From Treponema sp. (GTDB taxonomy: Bacteria; Spirochaetota; Spirochaetia; Treponematales; Breznakiellaceae), in NCBI GenBank assembly GCA_009777735.1, contig WRLF01000007.1:83912-147911 (forward strand): a stretch of DNA of 64,000 nt. Reading direction: 5' to 3'. Both the position numbers and the translations under genes were made by a program. Below, in pieces: positions 45,114 to 54,777 of this stretch; within the stretch, counting starts at the first letter, position 1; each line of letters begins with the position of its first letter. The notes under the pieces were generated by a model, which saw nothing but the letters and a program-made list of their open reading frames with translations, had not been told where the DNA came from and searched no databases.

Positions 45114-47813
45114 ATGAACATCAGGAATATATTTATAACCATTCATCGTACCGCTGTCATCACCGTATTTTTTTTCTGTGTGCTGCCTGCCGCAATTCAT
45201 GCACGAGACATTGAAGTCATTGTTGAAGACAATGAGCTGGGCCTGCCGCTGGAAGGAGCGGTGATTTCTTTACGAAGCGGGGAGCGTTTTATTTGTGATG
45301 AAAACGGCATTGCCAGAGTACAATTACCCGATGAAAGACAGACTATAGTCCATGTTAGTTACCCCGGTTATGACGATCTTAGGCTGACCATTCCCGCTTC
45401 ACCACCGCAGTCACCGGGCGTTGAACGTTTTTCGGCTCTGCTCCGTTTAAGAAACATCCTTGTTGGCAATGAATTGGTAATTGAGGCAAGCCGCCCTGAG
45501 GCCAGTGAGACTAGGAGCGGCCGCAGTGTGGCAGTAACGGAACGGGATCTGACGCGTACAGCGGAAATCGGCATTATTGAGGATGTAATGAGCTCGGTAA
45601 AACTGCTGCCGGGAGTAGGGTATACGGGAATGTTCGGCGCCCTGCCTTCTATTCGCGGAAGCGATCCCGGTGACATGATGGCGGTGTTTGACGGTTTCTA
45701 CCTTGAACGTCCTTTTCATTGGGTCGGTGCTGTCTCTATATTCGATCCCAAAATGGTCTCAAGCGCCCGGCTTTCTCACGGTGTTTTTTCAGCCCGTTAT
45801 GGGCATACCGTATCAGGTCTGCTTGAAATAACTTCCCGGTCGCCGTCTTCCACAGAAACCGAACTGGAAACAGCAATCAGCTCCAGTGCCGCCAGCCTGA
45901 ACCTTTCGCTTCCCCTAAGCGGGAAGGGCGGCATTCTTTTTATGGGCAAGGTAACGTATTGGGATGTTTTTATCTGGGCAGCGCAGGGATTAAGCCGTAT
46001 TGTTGACAACGAAAATCTGGACATGATAAACGCGGTGTCAACGTCTCCCTATATCAGAAGCGCCGCTGTAGCGGCAAATTATCGTTTTAATCCAAACACC
46101 GAATGGCGGCTTAACGGTTTTTTCGGCAGCGACGGTGTTGGCGCAGCGTATGACAATGTCTATGACGATGACGGTCTTTCCGGCAGTACGGAGATGAAAA
46201 CCGATTATGATAACTATCAGGGGTTTATCATTTCCGGCATTACCTCCAGCCCTAACCCATCATTGGCGCTGCGGTTTACCGGTGGCATTGGTTTCAACAG
46301 GACGATTTCCGATAATAATGCTTACAATGATGTGATCGCCGGTTACAATCAGGATTTTTTAAGCAATTATCCTTTTTTAACATTTGGTTTAACCACAGAT
46401 GATCGCTATACAGTTCCCGGTGTGGATATGAACCTTGATCTGGAGCATACTATTTTCAACGCGCAGGCACGGGCGGATATTGACTGGGATTTGGGCAGAG
46501 GGTATATTGCTGCTTTTGGCGTACAGGGACTATATTCGTTATGGTCACAAAAACAGGATATCAATATGATCATGGAAATTCCGCTGACAGCAATACTGGA
46601 AAATAACGCTTTGATTCCGCCAGAGTATGCCGGCTTTCTGCCGCCCGGATTGACATTGGATGATCTTGATATACTTCCGTTTGGCGATGAACTAAGAAAA
46701 CTCAATATTCTGATGCCCAGGGGTTATTACAGCGAAGTGTTTAATCAGGGGGTTACCACATCGGTTTATGGACTTTTAGAATACATCAGCCCCAATCAGC
46801 GTTTCGCAGCGGAACTTGGCCTGCGTCTGGATCACCTGTTTTTTATAGGAAGGGGCTTTAATGTGTATACCCCGCCGGCGCTCAGCCCCCGGCTTAACCT
46901 TGATTTTAATATTCTGAAAAACAGAGGTATTCTCGATTCGCTTGATGTTACACTGGGCACGGGTCTGTTTTCTTCAATGAACACACTTATCAGTTTTTTT
47001 GACGGGAGCGGCGGCATGGACGGCAGCGGCCTGCGGTTCAACCGTTCATGGACTTCCATTATTGGCGCAAAAGCCGATTGGGGGCAAAAATTCAGTTTTA
47101 ACATTGAAGGATATTACAAGTATGTTTTTAACCGTGCCTATATAACCGCCGAAACAGTAGCGGGAATTGATCCGGCATTTTTATTTGACGGTATTGGACA
47201 TGTGGCCGGATTTGATTTCCAACTGCAAAAACTTGAGTCGCGTTATTGGGACGGATGGATTTCCTATACGTTTACATGGGCGCGATACCATGATCCGTCA
47301 GGCGGCGGAGACGGGGTAAGCATGGGCAGCATTGATACCAGTGAACATTGGTATTATCCCTCGTTTCACCGTTTTCACAACGCAAACATTGTACTGAATA
47401 TAAAACCCTCGCAGCGTTTTCACATTGCAACCCGCTTTGGTTTTGCCAGCGGCCAGCCCAGAAATAAAATTGTCAGTGAAGTATACTCCTATCCTGTATT
47501 GATTCTTGATGAAAACGGAGACCCGAAAATAATACAAAAATACCGCCGCGATTCCGAGTACAGTGACAGTGAGCGGGGAAACTGGTCATTGCCCTGGGAT
47601 ATTAAATTTTCATTTTTCATATTTGATCGGAAGGGAAGGGTAGGCACAGAAATCTATCTTGCCGCAGAAAATTTAATGTCCCTGTTTTACAACCCTAAAG
47701 GAAATCCGCGGTTCAATTCGTACACCGGTCAGGCGGAAGAAGCAGGTTCAGGAACTTCCGGTTTCGATCTTCCCATACCTATGGTGTCCTTTGGGTTTAA
47801 GTGGCGTTATTAA
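45114..47813 (+). CDS. TonB-dependent receptor-like outer-membrane protein with CarboxypepD-reg domain
   Basis: The 899-residue protein has a signal peptide (IHRTAVITVFFFCVLPAAIHA). An Ig-like regulatory domain follows (about 32-115; VIVEDNELGLPLEGAVISL, VSYPGYDDLRL). Next is a plug domain (about 120-250; VMSSVKLLPGVGYTGMFG, PSIRGSDPGDMMAVFDG) and then a barrel of alternating aromatic strands ending in FGFKWRY, a normal outer-membrane C-terminus. I do not see a clear TonB box. The nutrient is unknown; a plant-sugar or metal ligand is possible. The stop overlaps the convergent ankyrin gene by 4 bp. Confidence 0.85.
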   Translation: MNIRNIFITIHRTAVITVFFFCVLPAAIHARDIEVIVEDNELGLPLEGAVISLRSGERFICDENGIARVQLPDERQTIVHVSYPGYDDLRLTIPASPPQSPGVERFSALLRLRNILVGNELVIEASRPEASETRSGRSVAVTERDLTRTAEIGIIEDVMSSVKLLPGVGYTGMFGALPSIRGSDPGDMMAVFDGFYLERPFHWVGAVSIFDPKMVSSARLSHGVFSARYGHTVSGLLEITSRSPSSTETELETAISSSAASLNLSLPLSGKGGILFMGKVTYWDVFIWAAQGLSRIVDNENLDMINAVSTSPYIRSAAVAANYRFNPNTEWRLNGFFGSDGVGAAYDNVYDDDGLSGSTEMKTDYDNYQGFIISGITSSPNPSLALRFTGGIGFNRTISDNNAYNDVIAGYNQDFLSNYPFLTFGLTTDDRYTVPGVDMNLDLEHTIFNAQARADIDWDLGRGYIAAFGVQGLYSLWSQKQDINMIMEIPLTAILENNALIPPEYAGFLPPGLTLDDLDILPFGDELRKLNILMPRGYYSEVFNQGVTTSVYGLLEYISPNQRFAAELGLRLDHLFFIGRGFNVYTPPALSPRLNLDFNILKNRGILDSLDVTLGTGLFSSMNTLISFFDGSGGMDGSGLRFNRSWTSIIGAKADWGQKFSFNIEGYYKYVFNRAYITAETVAGIDPAFLFDGIGHVAGFDFQLQKLESRYWDGWISYTFTWARYHDPSGGGDGVSMGSIDTSEHWYYPSFHRFHNANIVLNIKPSQRFHIATRFGFASGQPRNKIVSEVYSYPVLILDENGDPKIIQKYRRDSEYSDSERGNWSLPWDIKFSFFIFDRKGRVGTEIYLAAENLMSLFYNPKGNPRFNSYTGQAEEAGSGTSGFDLPIPMVSFGFKWRY

Positions 47814-50632
47814 TCATGTAACAAATCGGCATTTTCCGAATTATTCCAGCGCATGGCAATGTCGGCAGGGCTTTCCGCAGAAATGTTTCTGATGTTTCTG
47901 TTTGCGCCAAGTTCCAACAGCAGTGTTATTGACTCAGGGGTGCCCATGCGCGCCGCATAATGCAGTACCGTGTTGCCCGATCCGTCTCTGGCATTGATCG
48001 CACGTCCCGAGAAAATAGCACGTATGGGATCCCTGCCGCCGGCAATGGTCAATTCTGCAGGTGTCCTGTTATCAACAGCAGCAGAAAAAGGGTCAGAACC
48101 GGCATCAGCAAGGATTTTTGCCAATTCCCATTCGGTCATGTCTATGGCAAGACGCAGCGGAATACGTCCGTGTGCATCAACACTTCTTAAACTCGTACCT
48201 CTATCAATGACCGTCCTCAATGAAGCCGGAGGAACTCTTTGCAGGAGGGCAACGTGAAGCGGTGAGTTGCCAAAATCGTCAGTGCTGTTAATTAAATTTC
48301 CGGTCAAAAGAACAGATAACATGGCAGGGGATTCTGTCAGCGCAATCTGAAACGGCGTATTGTTTCCGGTATTGCGCGCATGAATTGAAACATTCATGCC
48401 CAATAATATTTGAATCATGGCTGTATTTTCGGCAAGGACCGCAAAGTGCAGAGGAGTGTCACCGTTGATGTTTCTGGTCATGGCATTGGCATTACGCCGT
48501 GCAAGTAATTCCGCCGAGTTGGTAAAGCCGGATCGCACAGCGGACATAAACGGTGTATTGCCGCCAACATCCCTTATTTCCGTTTCGGCTCCCCGATCAA
48601 GAAGAATGACTGCCATTTGGTTGAACCCCATCCCGACAGAATCATGCAGGGGGGTTGTACCGTTCAGATTATGGGTATTTACATCAATTCCCGTTTCAAT
48701 CAGGGTAATGGCCGCATTTTGAGCATTACGGCTAACCGCAGAGTGCAGCGGTGAGTTACCCGCACTGTCACGTGCCTGAAGGTTTGCTCCTGCAGACAGC
48801 AGTGCATTTATTGTTGAGGGACTGTTGTTTTTTGCTGCGAAAAACAATGGTGTTTCGCCTATGGCATTTGCTGTCTCTGTATGTACTCCTTGTTGAATTA
48901 TAAAAGGGATGTGATTGTCATATCTCCACTGTGCCACATAATGCAGCATGGAATTCCCCATTCCGTCACGGCTCTCAACAGTCCGGGGAGTGAACATCCA
49001 TCGTAAAACTCCCGATCTATGGGTTAATGCAATTCTCAGCGGACTTTCCTCGGCAGAATTGTTGGAGTATATATCCGCAGATCCTCCGGATATAATATAA
49101 ACGCCTATTGCTTCATTGTTTTCACGTGCGGCTATATGTAATGCTGTATCACCTTCATGATTAAGGGCATTCGTTTGAACATCATTATTGATAATTCTTT
49201 CAATAATGCGGACATCGGCATTTTTTACAACTGCTGCATGCAGCATGGTATTTCCCATGTCATCTGTCTGCCGGGCGGTTATCGGTGTGATTATCGCATC
49301 AAGAATGGGGCCATGTAAATCAAGAGCTCTGTCAAACGGGGTAACACCTGCATTATCTGCATCAAACACATGAGATCCTGCGGAGATGAGCATCGGAATC
49401 AGGGCGGTACGGTTAATTTCTATGGCAAGATGCAGAGGTGTTTGCCCCGCAATATTGCGGGCTGAAATATCAACATTATCATCAAGCAATGACCTGACAA
49501 CATCCGGGCTGCGGTTTAATGTTATAAGGACATGGAGGGGAGTATTGCCCAATTCATCCCGGAGGTTTGGGTTTGCCCTGTTTCTCATAAGCAGTCTGAT
49601 TACAGCGATATGCTCTGCGGGAGGTACCGCCAAATGCAGGGCTGTATTTTCATTTGCATCCTGAGCGTTTACATCGGCACCATTTCTTAATAATGACGAT
49701 ATCACCCCTGTTCTGCCGGATCTGGCAGCTTCATGCAAAGGCGTAGATCCGGATGAGTTTTTAATATTAACATCAACTCTTTTTTCAAATAAAAAAGCAA
49801 TTAATCCCTCATGGCCTTCTCTTGCCGCGAAATGTAAAGGTGCCATGCCTTCCGACCGTCTTAAGTTATAATTGGCATCTCTCGCTGCCGGTGCAAAATA
49901 ATAGTATATGGGATTGGAAGAAATCGATCCTGAAAGGATAAGCTGTTCGGCAATTTCCATGTGGTTTCGTGAATCGGGACGGGAAAGGGCAATATCCAGC
50001 GGGTTCTGCCCCGATGAATCTCTTTTATCAAGAGGGTTGTTTCTGCTGCCTGCCGGCATCAATGTGTTGAGGGAACCTTCCGTATCATTGATAGCCGTAA
50101 GAATTATCATTATGGCTGCCATATTTCCGTCTTCAACAGCGATGTGTAAAATTGTTTTTCCGTTATTGTCAGCAGTGTTAAGGGATTCTGCTGTTAAAAT
50201 TGCCTGTAAATATTCGTCTTTTCCAAGTGCGATTCTTGCGGGACTTACATTATTTCTTGCAGGTTTATGTATGTCACCACCGGCATTTACGATTAGCTCT
50301 GCCGCGTTAACCGTGCCATTCTCGGCAGTTATTCCCAGCGGGGTTTGCTGATAATTATCATAAGCGTCAAGGTCCGCTCCAAGGGCGATAAAAAATGCGG
50401 TAAGGACAGGATCATCCAGTTCTGCGGCGTAGTGTAAAGGAGTTCTTCCCCATGAATCTTTTGCATTTACATCAAATTCTCCAAGGAAAAAATCTTTTGC
50501 CCGTTCATCACCCTGCGCAAGTAAAGTCCATACATCATCTTTTGGTGCTGTTGGTGAACTTTTGCAGGCAGGAAAAACTGCCAATAAAACCAAAACCGTA
50601 AGAATGAATAAAAGCCTGATTATACATTTCAT
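47810..50632 (-). CDS. large ankyrin-repeat lipoprotein
   Basis: The 940-residue lipoprotein has lipobox FPAC (VLLAVFPACKSS). ATG 50632 overlaps the previous stop (ATGA); the longer frame from 50758 is a read-back. Nearly the whole mature protein is ankyrin repeats (TPLHxAAxxGH type; e.g. PLHFAAREGHEGLIAFL and PLHEAARSGRTGVISSLL). About every 100-200 residues a variant unit recurs, with a shorter loop and the pattern D-x-x-GN-x-x-LH (TDDMGNTMLHAAV, RDGMGNSMLHYVA, TDDFGNSPLHVAL, RDGSGNTVLHYAA). It probably provides a protein-binding surface in the periplasm or outer membrane. The partner is unknown. Confidence 0.88.
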   Translation of the reverse strand: MKCIIRLLFILTVLVLLAVFPACKSSPTAPKDDVWTLLAQGDERAKDFFLGEFDVNAKDSWGRTPLHYAAELDDPVLTAFFIALGADLDAYDNYQQTPLGITAENGTVNAAELIVNAGGDIHKPARNNVSPARIALGKDEYLQAILTAESLNTADNNGKTILHIAVEDGNMAAIMIILTAINDTEGSLNTLMPAGSRNNPLDKRDSSGQNPLDIALSRPDSRNHMEIAEQLILSGSISSNPIYYYFAPAARDANYNLRRSEGMAPLHFAAREGHEGLIAFLFEKRVDVNIKNSSGSTPLHEAARSGRTGVISSLLRNGADVNAQDANENTALHLAVPPAEHIAVIRLLMRNRANPNLRDELGNTPLHVLITLNRSPDVVRSLLDDNVDISARNIAGQTPLHLAIEINRTALIPMLISAGSHVFDADNAGVTPFDRALDLHGPILDAIITPITARQTDDMGNTMLHAAVVKNADVRIIERIINNDVQTNALNHEGDTALHIAARENNEAIGVYIISGGSADIYSNNSAEESPLRIALTHRSGVLRWMFTPRTVESRDGMGNSMLHYVAQWRYDNHIPFIIQQGVHTETANAIGETPLFFAAKNNSPSTINALLSAGANLQARDSAGNSPLHSAVSRNAQNAAITLIETGIDVNTHNLNGTTPLHDSVGMGFNQMAVILLDRGAETEIRDVGGNTPFMSAVRSGFTNSAELLARRNANAMTRNINGDTPLHFAVLAENTAMIQILLGMNVSIHARNTGNNTPFQIALTESPAMLSVLLTGNLINSTDDFGNSPLHVALLQRVPPASLRTVIDRGTSLRSVDAHGRIPLRLAIDMTEWELAKILADAGSDPFSAAVDNRTPAELTIAGGRDPIRAIFSGRAINARDGSGNTVLHYAARMGTPESITLLLELGANRNIRNISAESPADIAMRWNNSENADLLHD

Positions 50633-51603
50633 ACAATCAATATCGGCATTTTTAGTTTTCCGAATAACAGGTTTATCCTTGAAGTAAAATTCTCGGGAAG
50701 CGGCGCAATTACTAACTTTGGAAATTCCAGCGGAACATTTTCGGCTAATTCCTTGCACTCAATTTTCCATGCATGCAGGCAATAATCATCTCCGTGAGAT
50801 TGCGGCATACTGTACCCGTCAGGAAATTTTTTTCCTCCGTATTTTCTGTCACCGGCAAGAGGATGGCCGTGTGCCGCCGACTGGGCCCTAATTTGGTGGG
50901 TTCTTCCTGTTGAGATTTTTACTTCAATAAGTGTGTAATTGTCATTGAAAACCAAAGGCTTCACTACCGTAACGGCTTCTTTTGAGTTTTCACCGTTTCC
51001 GGTATAAGTTTTTTGCGCCTGTTTGTCTCTTATAAGCTTGTCTTCCCATAGTTCTTCTTTACAAACAATACCTTCTACAATGGCCAAATATGTTTTAGTA
51101 AGTCTTTTTTCATGCAGTAACCGGCTAAACCACCTTGCTCCTTCAAGAGTCTGAGAAAAAGCGATTGCCCCGCTTGTCTGTTTATCCAACCGGTGCAGTG
51201 GTCCAGGCTTGAACGAAAGGGAAGGGGGTAGTGTACCGGCAAGATATAATTGAACGATTGTTTCCAGGCTGTTTGTACCATGAGTTGCAATACCCGGTTG
51301 TTTATTAAAAATTATAATGCCCACACCACGCCAGATTATTTCCGGTAATTCAGTTATTTCATTTACGTTAACTTTTAAAAAATTCTGGTTAACAGAAATT
51401 TGTTTGTTAACCTTAATATTTATTTGTATAACGTCTCTGTCCCGAACAATCGTATTATGTATTGCGGGCTTTCCATTAATCGTTACTTTCTTTTGCCGTA
51501 ACAGCCGGTGAATTAATGATAACGGATATTGCGGCAAAGCTTTCCTGAGCACCCGGTCAAGCTTGCGTCCGGCATCGTTTACACCAGATACTAATTCAAT
51601 CAT
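50629..51603 (-). CDS. RluA-family pseudouridine synthase
   Basis: This RNA pseudouridine synthase has 324 residues. An N-terminal S4 domain (LDRVLRKALPQYPLSLIHRLLRQKKVTIN) precedes the catalytic domain with the RluA motif HRLDKQTSG, whose Asp is the catalytic residue. KTYLAIVEG and GRTHQIRAQSAAHGHPLAGD complete the fold. The RluC/RluD target cannot be told from sequence. The stop overlaps the start of the ankyrin gene. Confidence 0.92.
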   Translation of the reverse strand: MIELVSGVNDAGRKLDRVLRKALPQYPLSLIHRLLRQKKVTINGKPAIHNTIVRDRDVIQINIKVNKQISVNQNFLKVNVNEITELPEIIWRGVGIIIFNKQPGIATHGTNSLETIVQLYLAGTLPPSLSFKPGPLHRLDKQTSGAIAFSQTLEGARWFSRLLHEKRLTKTYLAIVEGIVCKEELWEDKLIRDKQAQKTYTGNGENSKEAVTVVKPLVFNDNYTLIEVKISTGRTHQIRAQSAAHGHPLAGDRKYGGKKFPDGYSMPQSHGDDYCLHAWKIECKELAENVPLEFPKLVIAPLPENFTSRINLLFGKLKMPILIV

Positions 51604-51687
51604 AATAGTGCATAATAGTAGACAGAATACCCATTATGTATAGTAAAATGTGCAGGTTTATCTTCACTGCTCTCACCTTTAATTTAG

Positions 51688-52467
51688 TTAATTTAGCCAG
51701 AATATTCCGATAAAAGCAGGCCTGCTGAATATAGTTCTAATATAATTCCTGCCTCTTGCAACAATATACATGGATACATAAGCTTCGGTAGAACCAAGTG
51801 CATTTGGCTGGATATCATTGTTAATAGTATCCTGGCTGGTACCGGTTAACATGTCACTATGATAGATAAAATGACGATCTGGCATGGGTTCAATGACATT
51901 AGGCCGAAAACCCGGACCGTTTTCTGCACGCTGTAAATAATAAACCGGCGCTTGCGGGCTTGTGCCCAGGCTTAATACCGGTATATCACCGGAAAATGAA
52001 ATTCTCAGTACTTGCCCCAATGATCCTCTGGATAATACAGATTCAATTGCGGGACTGCCTTCAATAGCTAATTTATAGTAATTTCTGCCTGCAAATCTCT
52101 CATCAATTTGTGAGGTCGACATAGTACTGTTTACATTGATATAATTATCAAAGAAGTTATAATCACCGGTCAATGTAGGGTTAATTGAAGTAAGAATGGT
52201 TGCGTTAGGATTTACGGTATCGGCATTAAAAGCGTTACTTAAATAAATACGGTAAAAGATAATAAACTCTTCAAAAAAACCACCCGAGCCGGGCGACTCG
52301 TAACCTTCTGCGGAGTCTGACGGTAAGCTAACGGTAACCTCAGTACCTGCGGGATTGGGTATACCCTGAGGTATATTACCAATAAATTCGAACTCGTCAA
52401 GTCCGCAGGACAGCAAAGAAATAAAAATATAATTGACAGCAATAGCTAAAAGGATTTTATTTGTCAT
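51688..52467 (-). CDS. lipoprotein of unknown function
   Basis: No family recognised. Lipobox LLSC follows a hydrophobic signal (KILLAIAVNYIFISLLSC). The 259-residue product is rich in Asn, Pro, Ser and Tyr (FEEFIIFYRIYLSNAFN, TLTGDYNFFDNYINV) and looks beta-rich. ATG 52467 overlaps the upstream stop (ATGA), which supports this start over 52533. It sits between the TPR membrane protein and rluA-family genes; the three may share an envelope role. Confidence 0.75.
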   Translation of the reverse strand: MTNKILLAIAVNYIFISLLSCGLDEFEFIGNIPQGIPNPAGTEVTVSLPSDSAEGYESPGSGGFFEEFIIFYRIYLSNAFNADTVNPNATILTSINPTLTGDYNFFDNYINVNSTMSTSQIDERFAGRNYYKLAIEGSPAIESVLSRGSLGQVLRISFSGDIPVLSLGTSPQAPVYYLQRAENGPGFRPNVIEPMPDRHFIYHSDMLTGTSQDTINNDIQPNALGSTEAYVSMYIVARGRNYIRTIFSRPAFIGIFWLN

Positions 52468-53195
52468 AAATTTATTTCCAATGCAATTATTCTTGAATGG
52501 GCAAGGTTTGTCCAGACTTGATCTTGCGGCCATCCGGCAATCACGGCTCTGTAAGCTGTAATTGCGGCATCTTTATCGTCTAATGATTCACTTAACCGAC
52601 CAATGGAAAACTGGGCGCGTGGAGCAGATAAAAAACCGGCAGGCGCGTTAATGCTTCTTGTGTAATAATCAATTGCTTCCGTAGTTTTTTCCTGTTCCTC
52701 AGCCGTAATTGCCGCATTGAACCACGCAAGCGGTTCAAGATAACTTTTTACCGATTTACCGGCAGCGGATACCCAGGCAGCTTCGGCCCCTGCCCATTCT
52801 TTTTTATTACTGTAAATATCGGCAATGATTGACCATGCCTTTGCGCCCGCATAACCGGAAGTCCTTCGGGCAAAAGGTTCCAGTTCTGCGAGCAATTGCT
52901 CTATTTCGCTGTCGTATTCGCTTTCCGTAACATCATCGTTTTCATTTTCACTGTCAACTTCGCTTTCATTATTGCTGTCAGCTTCATCCATGGAAGAACG
53001 GATAGATTCGTATCGTCTGTTGAATTCTTCTACAATGACAATAGCCCTTCCCCTAAATACATCCATAAGGGAAAACACCGTGATGCTTGTTATTAAAAGC
53101 AGTATAATCAGCCCCATTATTACATATATGAGCTTCCTGTTTTTCTGAATAAATTCGTTGAATAATTCGCCCTTTTCTTTTATCTCTTTCTTCAT
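52464..53195 (-). CDS. membrane-anchored TPR (YfgM-like) protein
   Basis: The 243-residue protein has a cytoplasmic N-terminus of about 22 residues, a TM helix (LIYVIMGLIILLLITSITVF), an acidic spacer (SEVDSENENDDV) and several TPR-like helix pairs (AKAWSIIADIYSNKKEWAGAE; TEAIDYYTRSINAP; AAITAYRAVIAGWP). This layout resembles YfgM/BamD-like scaffolds. The ATG overlaps the stop of the sigma-54 activator gene, with AAGGAG upstream. The partner is unknown. Confidence 0.82.
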   Translation of the reverse strand: MKKEIKEKGELFNEFIQKNRKLIYVIMGLIILLLITSITVFSLMDVFRGRAIVIVEEFNRRYESIRSSMDEADSNNESEVDSENENDDVTESEYDSEIEQLLAELEPFARRTSGYAGAKAWSIIADIYSNKKEWAGAEAAWVSAAGKSVKSYLEPLAWFNAAITAEEQEKTTEAIDYYTRSINAPAGFLSAPRAQFSIGRLSESLDDKDAAITAYRAVIAGWPQDQVWTNLAHSRIIALEINL

Positions 53196-54757
53196 ATGTA
53201 CTCCTTATAGTTTTCCTTTATATTAAGCTCTTTTATCAGCCTTGATAAGTAGGTACGCTGTACACATAAGGCTTTTGCGGCTTCTGTCTGGTTCCATGTA
53301 TGTTCTTCCAGCACTTTTCTGATATAATTTGCCTTGAATATATTCAGTGCAATTTTCAGGTTCCGATCCTGGCCGCCGGACGGGAATTTTGCATCGGTAA
53401 TGCGGCGTCCTTTAAAATCACCCGGTATCCCGGCCTCTTCCGGATCCGTTTGAATGAAAAGATCTTCCCGCGTGATCCATTTACCGGAAGCGATAACACA
53501 TGCGCGTTCAACACTGTTTTCAAGCTCCCGGATATTCCCCGGCCACGAATAAGTAAGCATAGCTTCAATTGCGTTTTCTGAAAAGCCTTTAAACTGTTTA
53601 TTGTTAATCCTCGTAAATTTTGACAGGAAAAAACGGGCTAAATCGGGAATATCCTCACTGCGTTGGCGCAGGGGGGGAATGTACAAAGGCAGTACATTCA
53701 TACGGTAATACAGGTCGCTGCGGAATTCTCCGTTTTCAACCATTTTTTCTATGTCCTTATTTGTGGCCGCAAGTATCCTGGTGTTAACAGTAACAGTTGT
53801 GTCCGACCCGACTTTTTCGAAAGTCTTTTCCTGTATTACACGCAGGAGTTTAGCCTGCAAATTCAACGGTAAATCTCCTATCTCGTCAAGAAAAATCGTA
53901 CCGCCGTCCGCTGCTTCAAAACGTCCCCGCCTGTTGCTGATGGCTGTAGTGAAAGCCCCTTTAACATGCCCGAACATTTCGCTTTCCAAAAGGCCTTCCG
54001 GCAGCGCTGCACAGTTAACCCGGATAAAAGGGGCGTTATTTCGCGGGCTTCGAAGGTGTAACTGTTCGGCAAAAAGTTCTTTACCTACTCCGCTCTCTCC
54101 CATAATGAGCACCGAAGAATCCGTTACGGCTATGCGGTCGATTATCTTTAATATATCATGTATAGCCGGGCTTTTACCAATAAAAGTATGAAAACCGGAT
54201 GTTGATCTGTCCTGCAGGAATTTTATTTCATTGCGGGCACGATCAAGGCTCTTTGCGTTTATTATGGCAAGTGCGGCCTGCCCGGAAAGCAACTCAAGCC
54301 ATTCAAGGTCGTCTCCGGAAAATACTTTTCCGCCGGATTTATTAATAACCTCAATTACCCCAATACATTCATCCCTGACCCGTAAAGGAACGGCCAGCAT
54401 GGTATTTACCGGGTAGCCGATTTGTGATGAAATTTTCTTTAAATGACGTTTGTCTTTATTAACATCATTGGCTATAATTGGTTTATTATGCAGTGAAACC
54501 CAGCCCGCGATACCCTCCCCCATTTTAACGGTAAACTTTTTAACATCCCGGCCTTTGGCTCCAAGCGCTACCTCAAAATAAAGGTTTTCGCGGCTCTCAT
54601 CCGTAAGCATCAGGCTTCCGGCATCTGCACCGCTGAGCTGCATTGCCGACTCAACTATGTGTGTTAACAGGGTATTTAAATCCTGATAACTTGAATTTAT
54701 AAGAGTATAAATCCCGATAAGTTTATTTATTTGTTCTACATTTATCGTTGACAGCAT
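53192..54757 (-). CDS. GAF-domain sigma-54-dependent transcription activator, GAFTGA variant
   Basis: The 521-residue activator has an N-terminal GAF domain (about 20-170; LMLTDESRENLYFEVALGAKG). An AAA+ domain follows, with Walker A GESGVGKELFAEQ, Walker B GGTIFLDEIGDLPL and RFEAADGGT. A C-terminal Fis-type helix-turn-helix ends it (WNQTEAAKALCVQRTYLSRLIKEL). The sigma-54-contact loop GAFTGA reads GAFTTA (KGAFTTAISN). The equivalent second glycine is where changes in NorR relieve control by its GAF domain. This protein may therefore be constitutively active, interact weakly with sigma-54, or be tuned differently. It lies 20 bp after rpsA. Confidence 0.92.
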   Translation of the reverse strand: MLSTINVEQINKLIGIYTLINSSYQDLNTLLTHIVESAMQLSGADAGSLMLTDESRENLYFEVALGAKGRDVKKFTVKMGEGIAGWVSLHNKPIIANDVNKDKRHLKKISSQIGYPVNTMLAVPLRVRDECIGVIEVINKSGGKVFSGDDLEWLELLSGQAALAIINAKSLDRARNEIKFLQDRSTSGFHTFIGKSPAIHDILKIIDRIAVTDSSVLIMGESGVGKELFAEQLHLRSPRNNAPFIRVNCAALPEGLLESEMFGHVKGAFTTAISNRRGRFEAADGGTIFLDEIGDLPLNLQAKLLRVIQEKTFEKVGSDTTVTVNTRILAATNKDIEKMVENGEFRSDLYYRMNVLPLYIPPLRQRSEDIPDLARFFLSKFTRINNKQFKGFSENAIEAMLTYSWPGNIRELENSVERACVIASGKWITREDLFIQTDPEEAGIPGDFKGRRITDAKFPSGGQDRNLKIALNIFKANYIRKVLEEHTWNQTEAAKALCVQRTYLSRLIKELNIKENYKEYI

Positions 54758-54777
54758 AATTGGCCGTCCTGCTGATT

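Noticed and set aside
47810..50758. Ankyrin protein starting at 50758
   Set aside because: This would overlap the pseudouridine synthase gene by about 130 bp; the lipoprotein signal begins at 50632.
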